Shown one piece after another: positions 1 to 9,651 of a stretch of 64,000 nt of DNA (position 1 is its first letter; every line of letters starts with the position of its first letter). The translations under genes were made by a program, and so were the position numbers. The notes beneath the pieces are model-generated. The model was not told the DNA's origin. It saw only the letters and a program-made list of their open reading frames with translations, and made no database searches. The DNA lies in contig NZ_FNCT01000016.1 in assembly GCF_900100495.1 (NCBI RefSeq), forward strand, positions 1 to 64,000. The letters run 5' to 3'. This DNA is from Pseudomonas benzenivorans. Lineage in GTDB: Bacteria > Pseudomonadota > Gammaproteobacteria > Pseudomonadales > Pseudomonadaceae.

Positions 1-887
1 TCGTAGTTCATCATGGTGAACATCGCCGCCAGGCCCTTGTTCGGCGCATCGACGATCCAGCCGGTGGCGCCGTCGAAGTTCATCACGCAGGTGGCCGAGG
101 CCTTGATGCCCATCTTGTGCTCGATCGAGCCGCAGGACAGGGCGTTGCGCTCGCCGAGGCTACCGTCGGCGTTGACCAGGAACTTCGGCACCAGGAACAG
201 CGAGATGCCTTTCGGGCCCGCCGGGGCGTCCGGCAGCTTGGCCAGCACCAGGTGGATGATGTTCTCGGTGAGGTCGTGCTCGCCGCCGGTGATGAAGATC
301 TTGGTGCCGCTGACCTTGTAGCTGCCGTCGGCCTGGGGTTCGGCCTTGGTGCGGATGATCCCCAGGTCGGTGCCGGCGTGCGGCTCGGTCAGGCACATGG
401 AACCGGCCCAGGTGCCTTCGTACATGTTCGGCAGATATTTCTCTTTCAGCTCCTCGCTGGCGTGGGCGTTGAGCGACAGGCAGGCGCCGGCGGTGAGCAT
501 CGGGTAGAGGCCGAACGACAGGTTGGCCGCGTTGACCATTTCCTCGACCTGGGCCGAGATCACCTTGGGCATGCCCATGCCGCCGAAGCGCGGGTCGCCG
601 CCGACGCCACCCCAGCCGCCTTCGGCGAAAGTCTTGTAGGCCTCGGGAAAGCCGGCCGGGGTCTTCACCGCGCCGTTGTCCCAGGAGCAGCCTTCCTCGT
701 CGCCGCTGCGGTTGAGCGGGGCTATCACCTCGGCGGCGACCTTGCCGGCTTCCTCGAGGATGGCGTTGGCGGTGTCCTGGTCCACCACTTCGGCCAGGGC
801 TGGCAGTTCGGCCCACAGCTTGGAGACCTCGAACACTTCGTTGAGCACGAAACGCATATCGCGCAGGGGAGCTTGGTAATCAGACAT
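1..887 (-). CDS. Acyl-CoA dehydrogenase, C-terminal part beyond window edge
   Basis: The leftward frame runs from ATG at 887 off the window edge, so only about 295 N-terminal residues are visible. It starts MSDYQAPLRDMRFVLNEVFE, typical of the roughly 600-residue FadE-like flavoproteins with an extra N-terminal segment and a long C-terminal domain. The acyl-CoA dehydrogenase signatures MCLTEPHAGTD and FITGGEHD are clear; these line the FAD and substrate site. The family introduces the alpha,beta double bond into acyl-CoA and passes electrons to ETF. It is the last gene of a leftward set of thiolase, 3-hydroxyacyl-CoA dehydrogenase, TetR regulator and this gene, so a short- or medium-chain beta-oxidation role is likely. 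Chain length cannot be read from the sequence, and the catalytic base lies outside the window. Confidence 0.9.
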   Translation of the reverse strand, partial: MSDYQAPLRDMRFVLNEVFEVSKLWAELPALAEVVDQDTANAILEEAGKVAAEVIAPLNRSGDEEGCSWDNGAVKTPAGFPEAYKTFAEGGWGGVGGDPRFGGMGMPKVISAQVEEMVNAANLSFGLYPMLTAGACLSLNAHASEELKEKYLPNMYEGTWAGSMCLTEPHAGTDLGIIRTKAEPQADGSYKVSGTKIFITGGEHDLTENIIHLVLAKLPDAPAGPKGISLFLVPKFLVNADGSLGERNALSCGSIEHKMGIKASATCVMNFDGATGWIVDAPNKGLAAMFTMMNY

Positions 888-943
888 GCTTGAGTCACTC
901 AGGTAATGCGAGGGCATGGAGCATGCCCCGGTTGATAGAAGGG

Positions 944-1612
944 TCAGCCGCGCAGGCTGGCCCCTGGAACGCGCAACGGAACTACGGTTGCGCCATCTGC
1001 AGCCGCGCTCGGCTGCTTGAGAACGCCGGCCAGGGAACCGAGGACGATCCCGCCAATCACCTCCTGCCGCTGCGCCCGGCTCAAACCGGATTGATCCAGC
1101 CAGGCCGGCAGGTTGTTCAGCCAGGCGACGACCGCCTGCACGGTCGCCTTGAGCACCAGCAGCGGGCCGCTAGCGCCGGCCTCCAGCAAGCGCGCCAGGA
1201 GCTTTTCCTCATAGCGCCCGCGCATCTGCTGGATCTGACCCTGGTGCTGCGGCGAGAGACAGCGATATTCCCGCTCGGCCATCAGGAAATGCAGACCTCG
1301 GTGCTCGTGCAGGGCGATATGGGCCCGCAACAAGGCCTGCAGGCGGCCGTGCACGGCGCCCTTGTCGCTGAGCAGGGCCGCGTCGAGCAGGTCTTCATAG
1401 AGCTCCTCGATCAGCTCGAACAGCAGTTGCTCCTTGCTCTCGAAATGGTGGTACACCGAACCGGCGCCCATCCCCAGGTGCAGGGCCAGCTCACGCATGC
1501 CCACCTCGGCAAAGCCGCGCTCGGCGAACAGCTCCAGCGCCTTGCCGCGGATCTGCTCGAGTCGCGAGAGCGCTGCCCCTGACTCGTCAGGGCACGATCG
1601 CTTGGTATTCAT
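944..1612 (-). CDS. TetR/AcrR family transcriptional regulator
   Basis: A 222-residue protein with an N-terminal TetR helix-turn-helix at about residues 19-65, seen in IRGKALELFAERGFAEVGMR and GMGAGSVYHHFESKEQLLFE. The helical C-terminal half is the ligand-binding and dimer part. It lies between the 3-hydroxyacyl-CoA dehydrogenase and acyl-CoA dehydrogenase genes on the same strand, 54 bp after the former, so it probably controls this beta-oxidation operon in response to an acyl-CoA or similar ligand (inference from position). The ATG at 1612 is the first start in the frame. Other TetR functions cannot be excluded, because the ligand domain is not diagnostic. Confidence 0.88.
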   Translation of the reverse strand: MNTKRSCPDESGAALSRLEQIRGKALELFAERGFAEVGMRELALHLGMGAGSVYHHFESKEQLLFELIEELYEDLLDAALLSDKGAVHGRLQALLRAHIALHEHRGLHFLMAEREYRCLSPQHQGQIQQMRGRYEEKLLARLLEAGASGPLLVLKATVQAVVAWLNNLPAWLDQSGLSRAQRQEVIGGIVLGSLAGVLKQPSAAADGATVVPLRVPGASLRG

Positions 1613-1666
1613 GCCGACATGCCTCCCGGAAAACGCCAGCGCTGGCCCATCCCTGGCTCCGGCTGG

Positions 1667-2518
1667 TCAGCCATAGCGATAGAAGCCATGGCCGCTCTTG
1701 CGCCCGAGGCGACCGGCTGCCACCAGCTCCTTGAGCAGGGGCGCCGGGCGGTATTTGGGATCGCCGAAGCCCTGCTGGAAGGACTCGAGAATCGCCAGCA
1801 GGGTATCCAGACCGATCAGGTCGGCCAGCGCCAGCGGCCCCATGGGCTGGCCACAGCCCAGCTGCATGCCGGTGTCGATGTCCTCGGCACTGGCCAGGCC
1901 CTCCTGCAGGGTGAAGATGGCCTCGTTGAGCATCGGCACCAGAATGCGGTTGACCACGAAACCCGGACGGTTGCCGGCGCTGATCGCGGTCTTGCCGATG
2001 CGCTCGGCGAACGCCAGGGTGCGGGCATGACACGCTTCGGCGGTTGCCAGCCCGCGAACCACTTCCACCAGGGTCATGAGCGGTACCGGGTTGAAGAAAT
2101 GCAGGCCGATGAAGCGCTCGGGATGACTGACAACGGCCGCCAGCTGACTGATCGACAGCGACGAGGTATTGCTGGCGATGATCGTCTCGGCAGCGACCTG
2201 CTCACCGATCTGCCTGAGGATGCGCAGCTTCAGCTCCAGGTTCTCGGTGGCCGCTTCGGTCACCAGGCTGGCATCGCTCAGGCTGGCGTAGTCGGTGCTG
2301 GTGCCGATGCGCCCCAGCGCGGCAGCGCGCTGCTGTTCCGTCAGCGTGCCCTTGTCCACCTGCCGTCCAAGGCTGCGATCAATGGTCGCCACTGCCTTGA
2401 GCAGGGCGGCCTCGGATATGTCGACCAGGGCGACGGACAGACCTGCAAGGGCACACACCTGGGCAATGCCACTGCCCATGATGCCGCCGCCGATGACGCC
2501 GATACGTTCGTCGCTCAT
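1667..2518 (-). CDS. 3-hydroxyacyl-CoA (3-hydroxybutyryl-CoA) dehydrogenase
   Basis: A 283-residue NAD(P)-dependent dehydrogenase of the Hbd/PaaH type, oxidising (S)-3-hydroxyacyl-CoA to 3-ketoacyl-CoA. The Rossmann motif [11 protein letters not shown] is near the N-terminus, the catalytic-histidine motif [11 protein letters not shown] is mid-protein, and the C-terminal domain contains [11 protein letters not shown]. The length is that of the single-function enzyme, not the FadB fusion. I chose ATG 2518 ([12 protein letters not shown]) over the longer open frame because the Rossmann fold then starts a few residues in, as in the family. It follows the thiolase gene by 20 bp in the same direction, so the two are almost certainly co-transcribed and catalyse successive steps. 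Confidence 0.93.
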   Translation of the reverse strand: MSDERIGVIGGGIMGSGIAQVCALAGLSVALVDISEAALLKAVATIDRSLGRQVDKGTLTEQQRAAALGRIGTSTDYASLSDASLVTEAATENLELKLRILRQIGEQVAAETIIASNTSSLSISQLAAVVSHPERFIGLHFFNPVPLMTLVEVVRGLATAEACHARTLAFAERIGKTAISAGNRPGFVVNRILVPMLNEAIFTLQEGLASAEDIDTGMQLGCGQPMGPLALADLIGLDTLLAILESFQQGFGDPKYRPAPLLKELVAAGRLGRKSGHGFYRYG

Positions 2519-2538
2519 GCTCTTACTCTCCTGCCTGC

Positions 2539-3723
2539 TCAAACGCGCTCGAAGATCGCGGCGATACCCTGGCCACCGCCGATGCACATGGTCGCCAGGG
2601 CATAGCGGCCCTGGGTGCGCTGCAACTCGTGGATGGCCTTGGTGACGATGATCGCCCCGGTGGCGCCGACCGGGTGGCCGAGGGAGATGCCCGAGCCATT
2701 CGGGTTGACCTTGGCCGGGTCGAAGTCCAGCGCGCGGGCCACGGCGCAGGCCTGGGCAGCGAAGGCTTCGTTGGACTCGATCACATCCAGGTCGGAGACC
2801 TTCAGGCCGGCCCGCTGCAGGGCCAGGCGGGTTGCCGGGATCGGCCCCAGGCCCATCAGCTCGGGCTCGACGCCGGCATGCGCGTAGCTGACCAGGCGGG
2901 CCAGCGGGCGCAGGTTGTCGGCCTGCACCGCCGCGCCTGTGGCCAGGACCACCGCCGCCGCGCCGTCGTTGAGTCCCGAGGCGTTGCCGGCGGTTACCGT
3001 GCCGCCCTGCTTGAACGCGGTGCGCATGCCCGCCAGTTGCTCGAGCGAGGTATCACCGCGCACATGCTCGTCGACCTCGAACAGCTGGGTGCCTTTGCGG
3101 CTCTTGATTTCAACCGGCACGATCTGGCCGGCGAAGCGTCCTTCGGCAATGGCGCGCGCCGCCCGCTGCTGGCTTACCAGTGCCAGGGCATCCTGGTCTG
3201 CGCGACTGATGCCATGCAGTTCGGCGATGTTCTCGGCGGTGATGCCCATGTGCATGCGCTGGAACGGATCGTGGAGGATGCCGAGCATGTAGTCGACGGC
3301 CTGCATGTCGCCCATGCGGCCACCCCAGCGCGCGCCCGGCAGCAGGTACGGGCCGCGGCTCATGGACTCGGCGCCAGCGCCGATGGCGATCTCGCAGTCG
3401 CCCAGCAGCAGGCTCTGCGCCGCCGAGACGATGGCCTGCAGGCCGGAACCGCAGAGGCGATTGACGTTGAACGCGGGGACTTCCTTGGGGATACCGGCAT
3501 TCATCGCGGCCACGCGGGAAATGTAGGCATCGCGCGTCTCGGTAGGAATGACATTGCCCATCACCACATGGCCGACCCGCTCGGCGGCGCAACCGCTACG
3601 CTGCAGCGCGGCGCTGACCGCGGTCGTGGCCAGTTCGCAGGGCGGGGTATCCTTGAGCGTACCGCCGAAGGAGCCGATTGCGGTTCTGACGGCGCTGACG
3701 ATATAGACTTCGGGGTTAGGCAT
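2539..3723 (-). CDS. Acetyl-CoA acetyltransferase / 3-ketoacyl-CoA thiolase
   Basis: A 394-residue thiolase. The nucleophilic cysteine is in [11 protein letters not shown] (Cys91), the active-site histidine in [11 protein letters not shown], and the second catalytic cysteine in MCIGGGQG near the C-terminus. Length and motifs match the AtoB/BktB biosynthetic-type family, which interconverts acetyl-CoA and acetoacetyl-CoA or cleaves short 3-ketoacyl-CoAs. Start ATG 3723 has GGAG seven bases upstream; the 24 extra upstream codons in the open frame lack family similarity. It is the first gene of the leftward beta-oxidation set and diverges from an AraC-type regulator. It could accept the acetoacetyl-CoA produced by the BKACE enzymes at 32-37 kb (inference). 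Confidence 0.94.
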   Translation of the reverse strand: MPNPEVYIVSAVRTAIGSFGGTLKDTPPCELATTAVSAALQRSGCAAERVGHVVMGNVIPTETRDAYISRVAAMNAGIPKEVPAFNVNRLCGSGLQAIVSAAQSLLLGDCEIAIGAGAESMSRGPYLLPGARWGGRMGDMQAVDYMLGILHDPFQRMHMGITAENIAELHGISRADQDALALVSQQRAARAIAEGRFAGQIVPVEIKSRKGTQLFEVDEHVRGDTSLEQLAGMRTAFKQGGTVTAGNASGLNDGAAAVVLATGAAVQADNLRPLARLVSYAHAGVEPELMGLGPIPATRLALQRAGLKVSDLDVIESNEAFAAQACAVARALDFDPAKVNPNGSGISLGHPVGATGAIIVTKAIHELQRTQGRYALATMCIGGGQGIAAIFERV

Positions 3724-3903
3724 AGGAGACTCCGGTGGCAGTGAGATGCGGCTGTTTGCCGAGCGGCGCGACCATGATGACAGCGCACCGCTCAAGCCCG
3801 GGTTAGTCTAGAAGAGGCGATTGGCCCCGGCCTATGCCGAAAATGACCGATTTGACTGATGCTTTTTGCCACTCCTGGCAACTGACCGCAGCGAGCGAGC
3901 GTT

Positions 3904-4917
3904 ATGCGAGAGAAGGACTCGGTGGCCGTGTATTTCGTCCGGGCCGCCCTCTACGGACTGCGCAACAATCCGCAGCGCCGGGCGCAACTGCTGGACCAGG
4001 CAGGCATTGCCGAAGAGCTGCTGGACGACCCCAGGGCCCGGGTCGCGGCCTCGCAGCTGGCCAAACTGTGGCTGGCCGTCGCCGAGGAACTGGACGACGA
4101 GTTCCTCGGCTATGACTCGCACGGCATGCCGCTGGGCAGCTTTGCCCTGATCTGCCGCGGCCTGATCCAGGCGGACAACCTTGGCCAGGCGCTGCGCCAG
4201 TGCCTGAGCGGCCTGGGCCTGTTCTTGCGGGATATCCGCGGCAGCCTGTCGGTACGTGGCGACCGTGCGGTGATCAGCCTGCACAATCGCCAGCCAGACC
4301 CGCTGGCGCGCGGCGTCACCGAGGAAATCTACCTGACCGTGGTGCTTGGCCTGCTGTGCTGGCTGGCGGGGCGGCGCATTCCAATCGACCGCTCGCAGTT
4401 CGCCCACCCGCGACCGTCGCATGGCGACGACCATCTGTTCTGGGGGCCGAACCTGACCTTCGAGGCCGCCCAGAGCGAAATCGAATTCGCCGCCAGCTAT
4501 CTCGACCTGCCGGTGGTGCAGGATCTGGCTGCGCTGAAAAGCTTCCTGCGCACCTCACCGCAGTGGCTGATCGTACGCTTCAGCAACCGCCAGGGGCTCA
4601 GCGCCCAGGTATACAAGGAGTTGCGCAACTGCAGTTACGAACACTGGCCGACCCTGGCCGACATGGCCGAACAACGCGCACTGAGCATCGCCAGCTTCCG
4701 CCGCCAACTGCAGCGCGAGGGATTCTCCTTCCAGGAACTCAAGGACGAGGTGCGCCGCGCCATCGCCTTCGAGTGCCTGCGCAACACCGACCTGAGCATC
4801 ACGGCGATTGCCGAGAAGGCCGGCTTCCGCGAGGCCAGCGCGTTTCACCGGGCGTTCCGGCAATGGACCGGCGAAAGCCCCGGGCAATACCGGATGAAGT
4901 GGCACGGCAACACCTAA
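3904..4917 (+). CDS. AraC family regulator (arabinose-binding-like N-terminus)
   Basis: A 337-residue regulator. The C-terminal third is a two-HTH AraC domain; the second signature is NTDLSITAIAEKAGFREAS followed by FHRAFRQWTGESPGQYR. The N-terminal two thirds match the Arabinose_bd-type sensor common in Pseudomonas AraC proteins (PNLTFEAAQSEIEF is typical). It is divergent from the thiolase operon with a gap of about 180 bp, so control of that operon is likely. The start is uncertain: ATG 3904 has a weak ribosome site, whereas GTG 3922 has AGAAGGA five bases upstream and would give 331 residues. A short palindrome, TTGCCA-N4-TGGCAA, lies at 3866-3881. The ligand is unknown. Confidence 0.88.
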   Translation: MREKDSVAVYFVRAALYGLRNNPQRRAQLLDQAGIAEELLDDPRARVAASQLAKLWLAVAEELDDEFLGYDSHGMPLGSFALICRGLIQADNLGQALRQCLSGLGLFLRDIRGSLSVRGDRAVISLHNRQPDPLARGVTEEIYLTVVLGLLCWLAGRRIPIDRSQFAHPRPSHGDDHLFWGPNLTFEAAQSEIEFAASYLDLPVVQDLAALKSFLRTSPQWLIVRFSNRQGLSAQVYKELRNCSYEHWPTLADMAEQRALSIASFRRQLQREGFSFQELKDEVRRAIAFECLRNTDLSITAIAEKAGFREASAFHRAFRQWTGESPGQYRMKWHGNT

Positions 4918-4918
4918 C

Positions 4919-5070
4919 AGGCCGTTGAAAAACTACTACGCTCGGCTATGCGTCGTTGAAATCAGCCCGGGACGCGGCGTCTCGGAATGCTCATGTACAG
5001 CTCGTACACTCCGCATCCTCGACTGATTTCGCCTTGCCTAGCCCTCGATCGCTACATTTTTCAACGGCCT
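4919..5070. repeat. Palindromic intergenic element, copy 1 (about 152 bp)
   Basis: An imperfect palindrome with 14-bp terminal inverted repeats AGGCCGTTGAAAAA and a short central stem TGTAC-AGCTC-GTACA. It begins one base after the AraC stop codon. A second copy lies at 25115-25270, also directly against a stop codon. The shared internal segments GAAATCAG and CTGATTTCGCCTTGCC are inverted relative to each other. No coding frame is present. It is probably a non-autonomous mobile or REP-like element that also serves as an mRNA 3' hairpin. Confidence 0.85.
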
Positions 5071-5261
5071 GCTAACCAGCAGCCCAGGCAACCACTCTCG
5101 CTGGCCGACAGATTGTCGACAGCACGCCAGTCCCCCACTTTCTCCGCACTCGCCCGCATAACCGCCCCTCCCGCCGTCAGCCCGAGCGACGCGCGGCGCG
5201 CCTGAGCGCGAACAGCCCGGCGCGGTCACATGCCTGCCCCCTTCGCACATACCAATCATCC
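5071..5261. other. Intergenic stretch with no gene seen
   Basis: I see no convincing coding frame or RNA here. A second GTCGAC-centred site, ATTGTCGACAGC, lies at 5112-5123 and is only half symmetric beyond its core. Confidence 0.5.
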
Positions 5262-5263
5262 AT

Positions 5264-5275
5264 ATTGTCGACAAT
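5264..5275. promoter_or_regulatory. Perfect palindrome ATTGTCGACAAT, probable GntR-type operator
   Basis: A 12-bp perfect palindrome 14 bases before the -35 box of the prpB promoter. TTGTCGACAA-like sites are typical of FadR/VanR-subfamily GntR regulators, and prp genes in pseudomonads are often GntR-controlled (family knowledge). The 11-mer TATTGTCGACA recurs inverted at 18416-18426, over the -10 of the hydrolase promoter. No GntR gene is in the window. Confidence 0.6.
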
Positions 5276-5289
5276 TTTTAATATTTCAA

Positions 5290-5318
5290 TTGACCGACCG
5301 GCTTTAACTGAGTAATTT
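5290..5318 (+). promoter_or_regulatory. Sigma70-like promoter of prpB
   Basis: TTGACC at 5290-5295, a 17-bp spacer and TAATTT at 5313-5318. The surrounding 5262-5330 segment is AT-rich against a GC-rich background. It implies a 5' leader of about 190 nt before prpB. Confidence 0.6.
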
Positions 5319-5517
5319 TCGACCAAATTACAGGATGTGTTGACACTGTGTGCCACGCGCACGGTCTTCACTACCCAGGGGACATGCGCCTTCGTCCACC
5401 GGAGAAGCCTGAGCCCGAGCCGAGGCCGCACGACATTTGCGCCGCACCGCGGACCCCATAAGCAAACGCCTGCATCCGGGCGTGCAGCACCAGACAACCA
5501 ACCCCAGAGGCTGAGTC

Positions 5518-6414
5518 ATGAACCACGTTTCCAAGCCAAGCACGCCCGGCCAGCGCTTCCGCGATGCGGTCGCCGAAGAACATCCCCTGCAGGTGGTCGG
5601 CGCGATCAACGCCAACCATGCGCTGCTGGCCCAGCGCGCCGGCTTCAAGGCCATCTACCTGTCCGGCGGCGGCGTCGCCGCCGGCTCCCTGGGCTTGCCG
5701 GACCTGGGCATCACCGGCCTGGACGACGTGCTCACCGACGTGCGGCGGATCACCGACGTGTGCGATCTGCCGCTGCTGGTGGATGTCGACACCGGCTTCG
5801 GCAGCTCGGCGTTCAACGTCGCCCGTACGGTCAAGTCGATGATTAAGTTCGGCGCCGCGGCGATTCATATCGAGGACCAGGTCGGCGCCAAGCGCTGCGG
5901 CCACCGGCCGAACAAGGAGATCGTCACCCAGCAGGAGATGGTCGACCGGATCAAGGCCGCGGTGGATGCGCGCACCGACCCCAGCTTCGTGATCATGGCG
6001 CGCACCGATGCCCTGGCCGTCGAAGGCCTCAACTCCGCGCTGGACCGCGCCGAAGCCTGCATCGAGGCCGGCGCCGACATGATTTTCCCCGAGGCGATCA
6101 CCGAGCTGGCGATGTACAAGACCTTCGCCGAGCGCATCAAGGCGCCGATCCTGGCCAACATCACCGAGTTCGGCGCCACCCCGCTGTACACCACAGAGGA
6201 ACTGGCCAGCGTCGACGTGTCCCTGGTGCTCTACCCGCTGTCGGCCTTCCGCGCCATGAACAAGGCAGCCGAGAACGTCTACACCGCGCTGCGTCGCGAC
6301 GGCACCCAGAAGAACGTGATCGACACCATGCAGACCCGCATGGAGCTCTACGATCGCATCAACTACCACGCCTTCGAGCAACACCTCGACGCGCTGTTCG
6401 CCGCCAAGAAGTAA
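5518..6414 (+). CDS. prpB: 2-methylisocitrate lyase PrpB
   Basis: A 298-residue lyase splitting 2-methylisocitrate into pyruvate and succinate, the last step of the 2-methylcitrate cycle for propionyl-CoA. The isocitrate-lyase-superfamily motif KRCGH, holding the catalytic cysteine, is in [18 protein letters not shown]. The phosphate/substrate region [16 protein letters not shown] and the metal-binding VDVDTGFG are intact. The length is standard. The gene lies behind a good promoter and a GTCGAC palindrome, and acnB follows 187 bp later. The usual partners prpC, acnD/acnM and prpF are absent here. AcnB can act as 2-methylisocitrate dehydratase, so the two genes would cover consecutive steps. 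Confidence 0.95.
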   Translation: MNHVSKPSTPGQRFRDAVAEEHPLQVVGAINANHALLAQRAGFKAIYLSGGGVAAGSLGLPDLGITGLDDVLTDVRRITDVCDLPLLVDVDTGFGSSAFNVARTVKSMIKFGAAAIHIEDQVGAKRCGHRPNKEIVTQQEMVDRIKAAVDARTDPSFVIMARTDALAVEGLNSALDRAEACIEAGADMIFPEAITELAMYKTFAERIKAPILANITEFGATPLYTTEELASVDVSLVLYPLSAFRAMNKAAENVYTALRRDGTQKNVIDTMQTRMELYDRINYHAFEQHLDALFAAKK

Positions 6415-6417
6415 CAG

Positions 6418-6510
6418 CCCGCCGCTCTCCCTTCCGAGAGCGGGTTAGGGTGGATAACTGTCTCGGAAAGGCGGCCCCTCCCCAGCCCTCTCTCTGAAGG
6501 GAGAAGCGCT
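6418..6510. repeat. Degenerate CTCTCCC-type intergenic repeat
   Basis: Between prpB and acnB lie imperfect inverted copies of the motif CTCTCCC...GGGAGA, followed by GGGTTAGGGTGG. The same family recurs at about 23645-23770 and 46548-46590. It is a common non-coding palindromic repeat of pseudomonads. Confidence 0.6.
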
Positions 6511-6601
6511 TCACCCGAGTGCCGGCACACCGCCATGCCAGCACTCCGACTCATCGACCCAGGCCCGCCACCACGGGCCTTCCGACCCGAGGAACCACAC
6601 C

Positions 6602-9202
6602 GTGCTTGAAGCCTATCGCAACCACGTAGCAGCGCGCGCCGAGCAGGGCCTGCCGCCCCTGGCGCTGAACGCCGAACAAACCGCAGGCCTGGTCGAGCTG
6701 CTGAAGAACCCGCCGGCTGGCGAAGAAGAAGTTCTCCTCGACCTGATCACCAACCGCGTACCGCCAGGCGTGGACGAAGCCGCCTATGTCAAGGCCGGTT
6801 TCCTCTCTGCCGTGGCCAAGGGCGCAGCCGGCTCGCCACTGCTGAGCAAGACCCGCGCCGTCGAACTGCTCGGCACCATGCAGGGCGGCTACAACATCGC
6901 CACCCTGGTCGAGCTGCTGGACGATGCCGAGCTGGGCAGCGTGGCCGCCGAACAGCTCAAGCACACCCTGCTGATGTTCGACGCCTTCCACGACGTCGCC
7001 GAGAAGGCCAAGGCCGGCAATGCCCACGCCAAGGCCGTGCTGCAGTCCTGGGCCGACGGCGAGTGGTTCACCAAGCGTCCGGCCATCGCCGAGAAGTACA
7101 GCCTCAGCGTGTTCAAGGTCACCGGCGAAACCAACACCGACGACCTGTCCCCGGCCCCCGACGCCTGGTCGCGCCCGGACATCCCGCTGCACGCCCTGGC
7201 CATGCTGAAGATGGCCCGCGACGGCATCGAGCCGGAGCAGCAAGGCGCCATCGGCCCGCTCAAGCAGATCGCAGCGATCAAGGCCAAAGGCTTCCCGGTG
7301 GCCTACGTCGGCGACGTGGTCGGCACCGGTTCCTCGCGCAAGTCCGCCACCAACTCGGTGCTGTGGTTCTTCGGCGACGACATCCCCTATGTGCCGAACA
7401 AGCGCGCCGGCGGCTTCTGCTTCGGCAACAAGATCGCGCCGATCTTCTACAACACCATGGAAGACGCCGGCGCCCTGCCGATCGAATTCGATGTCGCCAA
7501 TCTCGAGATGGGCGACGTGATCGACGTCTATCCGTACGCCGGCAAGGTCTGCAAGCACGGCAGCGACCAGGTCATCACCCGCTTCGAGCTGAAGACCGAG
7601 GTGTTGCTCGACGAAGTTCGCGCCGGCGGCCGTATCCCGCTGATCGTCGGCCGCGGCCTGACCGAGAAGGCCCGCGCCGAGCTGGGCCTGGGGGTTTCCG
7701 AGCTGTTCAACAAGCCGGTCGCCCCGGCCGACAGCGGCAAGGGCTTCACCCTGGCGCAGAAGATGGTCGGCAAGGCCTGCGGCGTCACCGGCGTGCGTCC
7801 GGGCACCTACTGCGAACCGAAGATGACCACCGTCGGTTCCCAGGACACCACCGGCCCGATGACCCGCGACGAGCTGAAGGACCTGGCCTGCCTGGGCTTC
7901 TCCGCCGACCTGGTGATGCAGTCGTTCTGCCACACCGCGGCCTACCCCAAGCCCGTGGATGTGAATACCCACCACACCCTGCCGGACTTCATGCGCAGCC
8001 GCGGTGGCGTCTCGCTGAAGCCCGGCGACGGCATCATCCACAGCTGGCTGAACCGCATGCTGCTGCCGGACACCGTCGGCACCGGCGGCGACTCGCACAC
8101 CCGCTTCCCGATGGGCATCTCCTTCCCGGCCGGCTCCGGCCTGGTCGCCTTCGCCGCCGCCACCGGCGTGATGCCGCTGGACATGCCGGAATCCGTGCTG
8201 GTGCGCTTCAAGGGCAAGCTGCAGCCGGGCATCACCCTGCGTGACCTGGTCCATGCCATCCCCTACTACGCCATCCAGAAGGGCCTCTTGACCGTCGAGA
8301 AGAAGGGCAAGATCAACGCCTTCTCTGGGCGCATCCTGGAGATCGAAGGTCTCGACGAGCTGACCGTCGAGCAGGCCTTCGAGCTGTCCGACGCCTCGGC
8401 CGAACGCTCTGCTGCCGGTTGCACCATCAAGCTGCCGGAAAAGGCCATCGCCGAGTACCTGCAGTCGAACATCACCCTGCTGCGCTGGATGATCGGCGAA
8501 GGCTATGGCGATGCCCGCACCCTCGAGCGCCGTGCCCAGGCGATGGAAGCCTGGCTGGCCAACCCGCAGCTGATGAGCGCCGATGCCGACGCCGAGTACG
8601 CCGAAGTCGTCGAGATCGACCTGGCCGAGATCAACCAGCCGATCCTCTGCGCGCCGAACGATCCGGACGACGCCCGCCTGCTGTCCAGCGTGCAGGGCGA
8701 GAAGATCGACGAGGTGTTCATCGGTTCATGCATGACCAACATCGGTCACTTCCGCGCCGCCGGCAAGCTGCTGGACAAGGTCAAGGGCGGTATCCCGACC
8801 CGTCTGTGGCTGTCGCCGCCGACCAAGATGGACGCCCACCAGCTGACCGAGGAAGGCTACTACGGCATCTACGGCAAGGCCGGCGCACGCATGGAAATGC
8901 CCGGCTGCTCGCTGTGCATGGGTAACCAGGCCCGCGTCGCCGCCAACGCCACCGTGGTCTCGACCTCGACCCGCAACTTCCCCAACCGCCTGGGCGATGG
9001 CGCCAACGTCTACCTGGCCTCGGCCGAACTGGCAGCGGTCGCCGCGATAACCGGCAAGCTGCCGACTGTCGAGGAGTACATGGCCTACGCCAAGGACATC
9101 GACAGCATGGCGGCCGACGTCTACCGCTACCTGAGCTTCGACCAGATCGCCGAGTTCCGCGAAGCCGCGGCCAACGCCCAGATCCCGGTCGTGCAAGCCT
9201 AA
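6602..9202 (+). CDS. acnB: Aconitate hydratase B / 2-methylisocitrate dehydratase
   Basis: An 866-residue protein, the standard AcnB length. It interconverts citrate and isocitrate and, in this family, can hydrate 2-methyl-cis-aconitate. The N-terminal HEAT-like helical domain is followed by the swivel domain ([16 protein letters not shown]), as in AcnB and unlike AcnA. The [4Fe-4S] ligands are visible in [12 protein letters not shown] and [12 protein letters not shown]. It starts with GTG at 6602, preceded by GAGGAA; the family N-terminus [11 protein letters not shown] fixes this start. It lies 187 bp after prpB in the same direction, and a Rho-independent terminator follows at 9371. Confidence 0.96.
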   Translation: MLEAYRNHVAARAEQGLPPLALNAEQTAGLVELLKNPPAGEEEVLLDLITNRVPPGVDEAAYVKAGFLSAVAKGAAGSPLLSKTRAVELLGTMQGGYNIATLVELLDDAELGSVAAEQLKHTLLMFDAFHDVAEKAKAGNAHAKAVLQSWADGEWFTKRPAIAEKYSLSVFKVTGETNTDDLSPAPDAWSRPDIPLHALAMLKMARDGIEPEQQGAIGPLKQIAAIKAKGFPVAYVGDVVGTGSSRKSATNSVLWFFGDDIPYVPNKRAGGFCFGNKIAPIFYNTMEDAGALPIEFDVANLEMGDVIDVYPYAGKVCKHGSDQVITRFELKTEVLLDEVRAGGRIPLIVGRGLTEKARAELGLGVSELFNKPVAPADSGKGFTLAQKMVGKACGVTGVRPGTYCEPKMTTVGSQDTTGPMTRDELKDLACLGFSADLVMQSFCHTAAYPKPVDVNTHHTLPDFMRSRGGVSLKPGDGIIHSWLNRMLLPDTVGTGGDSHTRFPMGISFPAGSGLVAFAAATGVMPLDMPESVLVRFKGKLQPGITLRDLVHAIPYYAIQKGLLTVEKKGKINAFSGRILEIEGLDELTVEQAFELSDASAERSAAGCTIKLPEKAIAEYLQSNITLLRWMIGEGYGDARTLERRAQAMEAWLANPQLMSADADAEYAEVVEIDLAEINQPILCAPNDPDDARLLSSVQGEKIDEVFIGSCMTNIGHFRAAGKLLDKVKGGIPTRLWLSPPTKMDAHQLTEEGYYGIYGKAGARMEMPGCSLCMGNQARVAANATVVSTSTRNFPNRLGDGANVYLASAELAAVAAITGKLPTVEEYMAYAKDIDSMAADVYRYLSFDQIAEFREAAANAQIPVVQA

Positions 9203-9227
9203 GCGTCATCCCGCGTTGACGGGCATG

Positions 9228-9335
9228 CCCGCCTCCCTCATCCGGCGCTTCGCGCCACCTTGCCCCACAGGGATGTGGCGAATGCGGCAATCCCGCCGGG
9301 AGCGGGAGCCGCCTCCCGGAGGGAGAAGGACATAA
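9228..9335. repeat. Degenerate CCCTCATCCGG-type repeat
   Basis: The stretch CCTCATCCGGCGCTTCGCGCC followed by GGAGGGAGAAGG is a decayed member of the pseudomonad repeat family related to the CTCTCCC repeats. No gene is present. Confidence 0.5.
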
Positions 9336-9370
9336 GGAGGTCGTCGCTACGCGACTTTCACGCTAAGAAG

Positions 9371-9395
9371 AGCCCCGCCCCGTGCGGGGCTTTTT
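9371..9395 (+). terminator. Rho-independent terminator after acnB
   Basis: The stem AGCCCCGC / GCGGGGCT with a short loop is followed by TTTTTC. It lies about 170 bp after the acnB stop. Confidence 0.85.
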
Positions 9396-9440
9396 CGTTT
9401 ATGCCGGTGTATCCGCTAGGCATTGCCCGTGTGGACAGCC

Positions 9441-9513
9441 CGTAGCCCGGATGCAATCTGGGAGCGGTTGTTCAGGCGTCTGATTTCCCCGGATTTCATC
9501 CAGGCTACAAAAG
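9441..9513. repeat. GTAGCCCGGATGCAATC-type palindromic repeat
   Basis: GTAGCCCGGATGCAATCTGG at 9441 and the inverted arm CCCCGGATTTCATCCAGGCT at about 9488-9508 form a known type of pseudomonad intergenic palindrome. A half copy lies at 40095-40116. The rest of 9513-9651 shows nothing recognisable. Confidence 0.7.
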
Positions 9514-9651
9514 TGGAAACGGCGCAGCCGCGGAGTTCTCTGGCAGGCAGGATCGGCAAGGACGAGCCGCTTGCCTACAACGGTGCGGCCACTTAATGCG
9601 CTCGACAGGCATGCAACAGGGCCGAAGGTGAACACTCCCGCGCCGGCTGCA

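Noticed and set aside
3770-3782. GACCATGATGACA near the thiolase start resembles an AraC half-site of the P1 type.
   Set aside because: No second half-site lies 21 bp away and no -10 fits at the fixed offset.
5071-5517. Possible small genes between the AraC gene and prpB.
   Set aside because: Short frames lack ribosome sites and family likeness and overlap the promoter and leader region.
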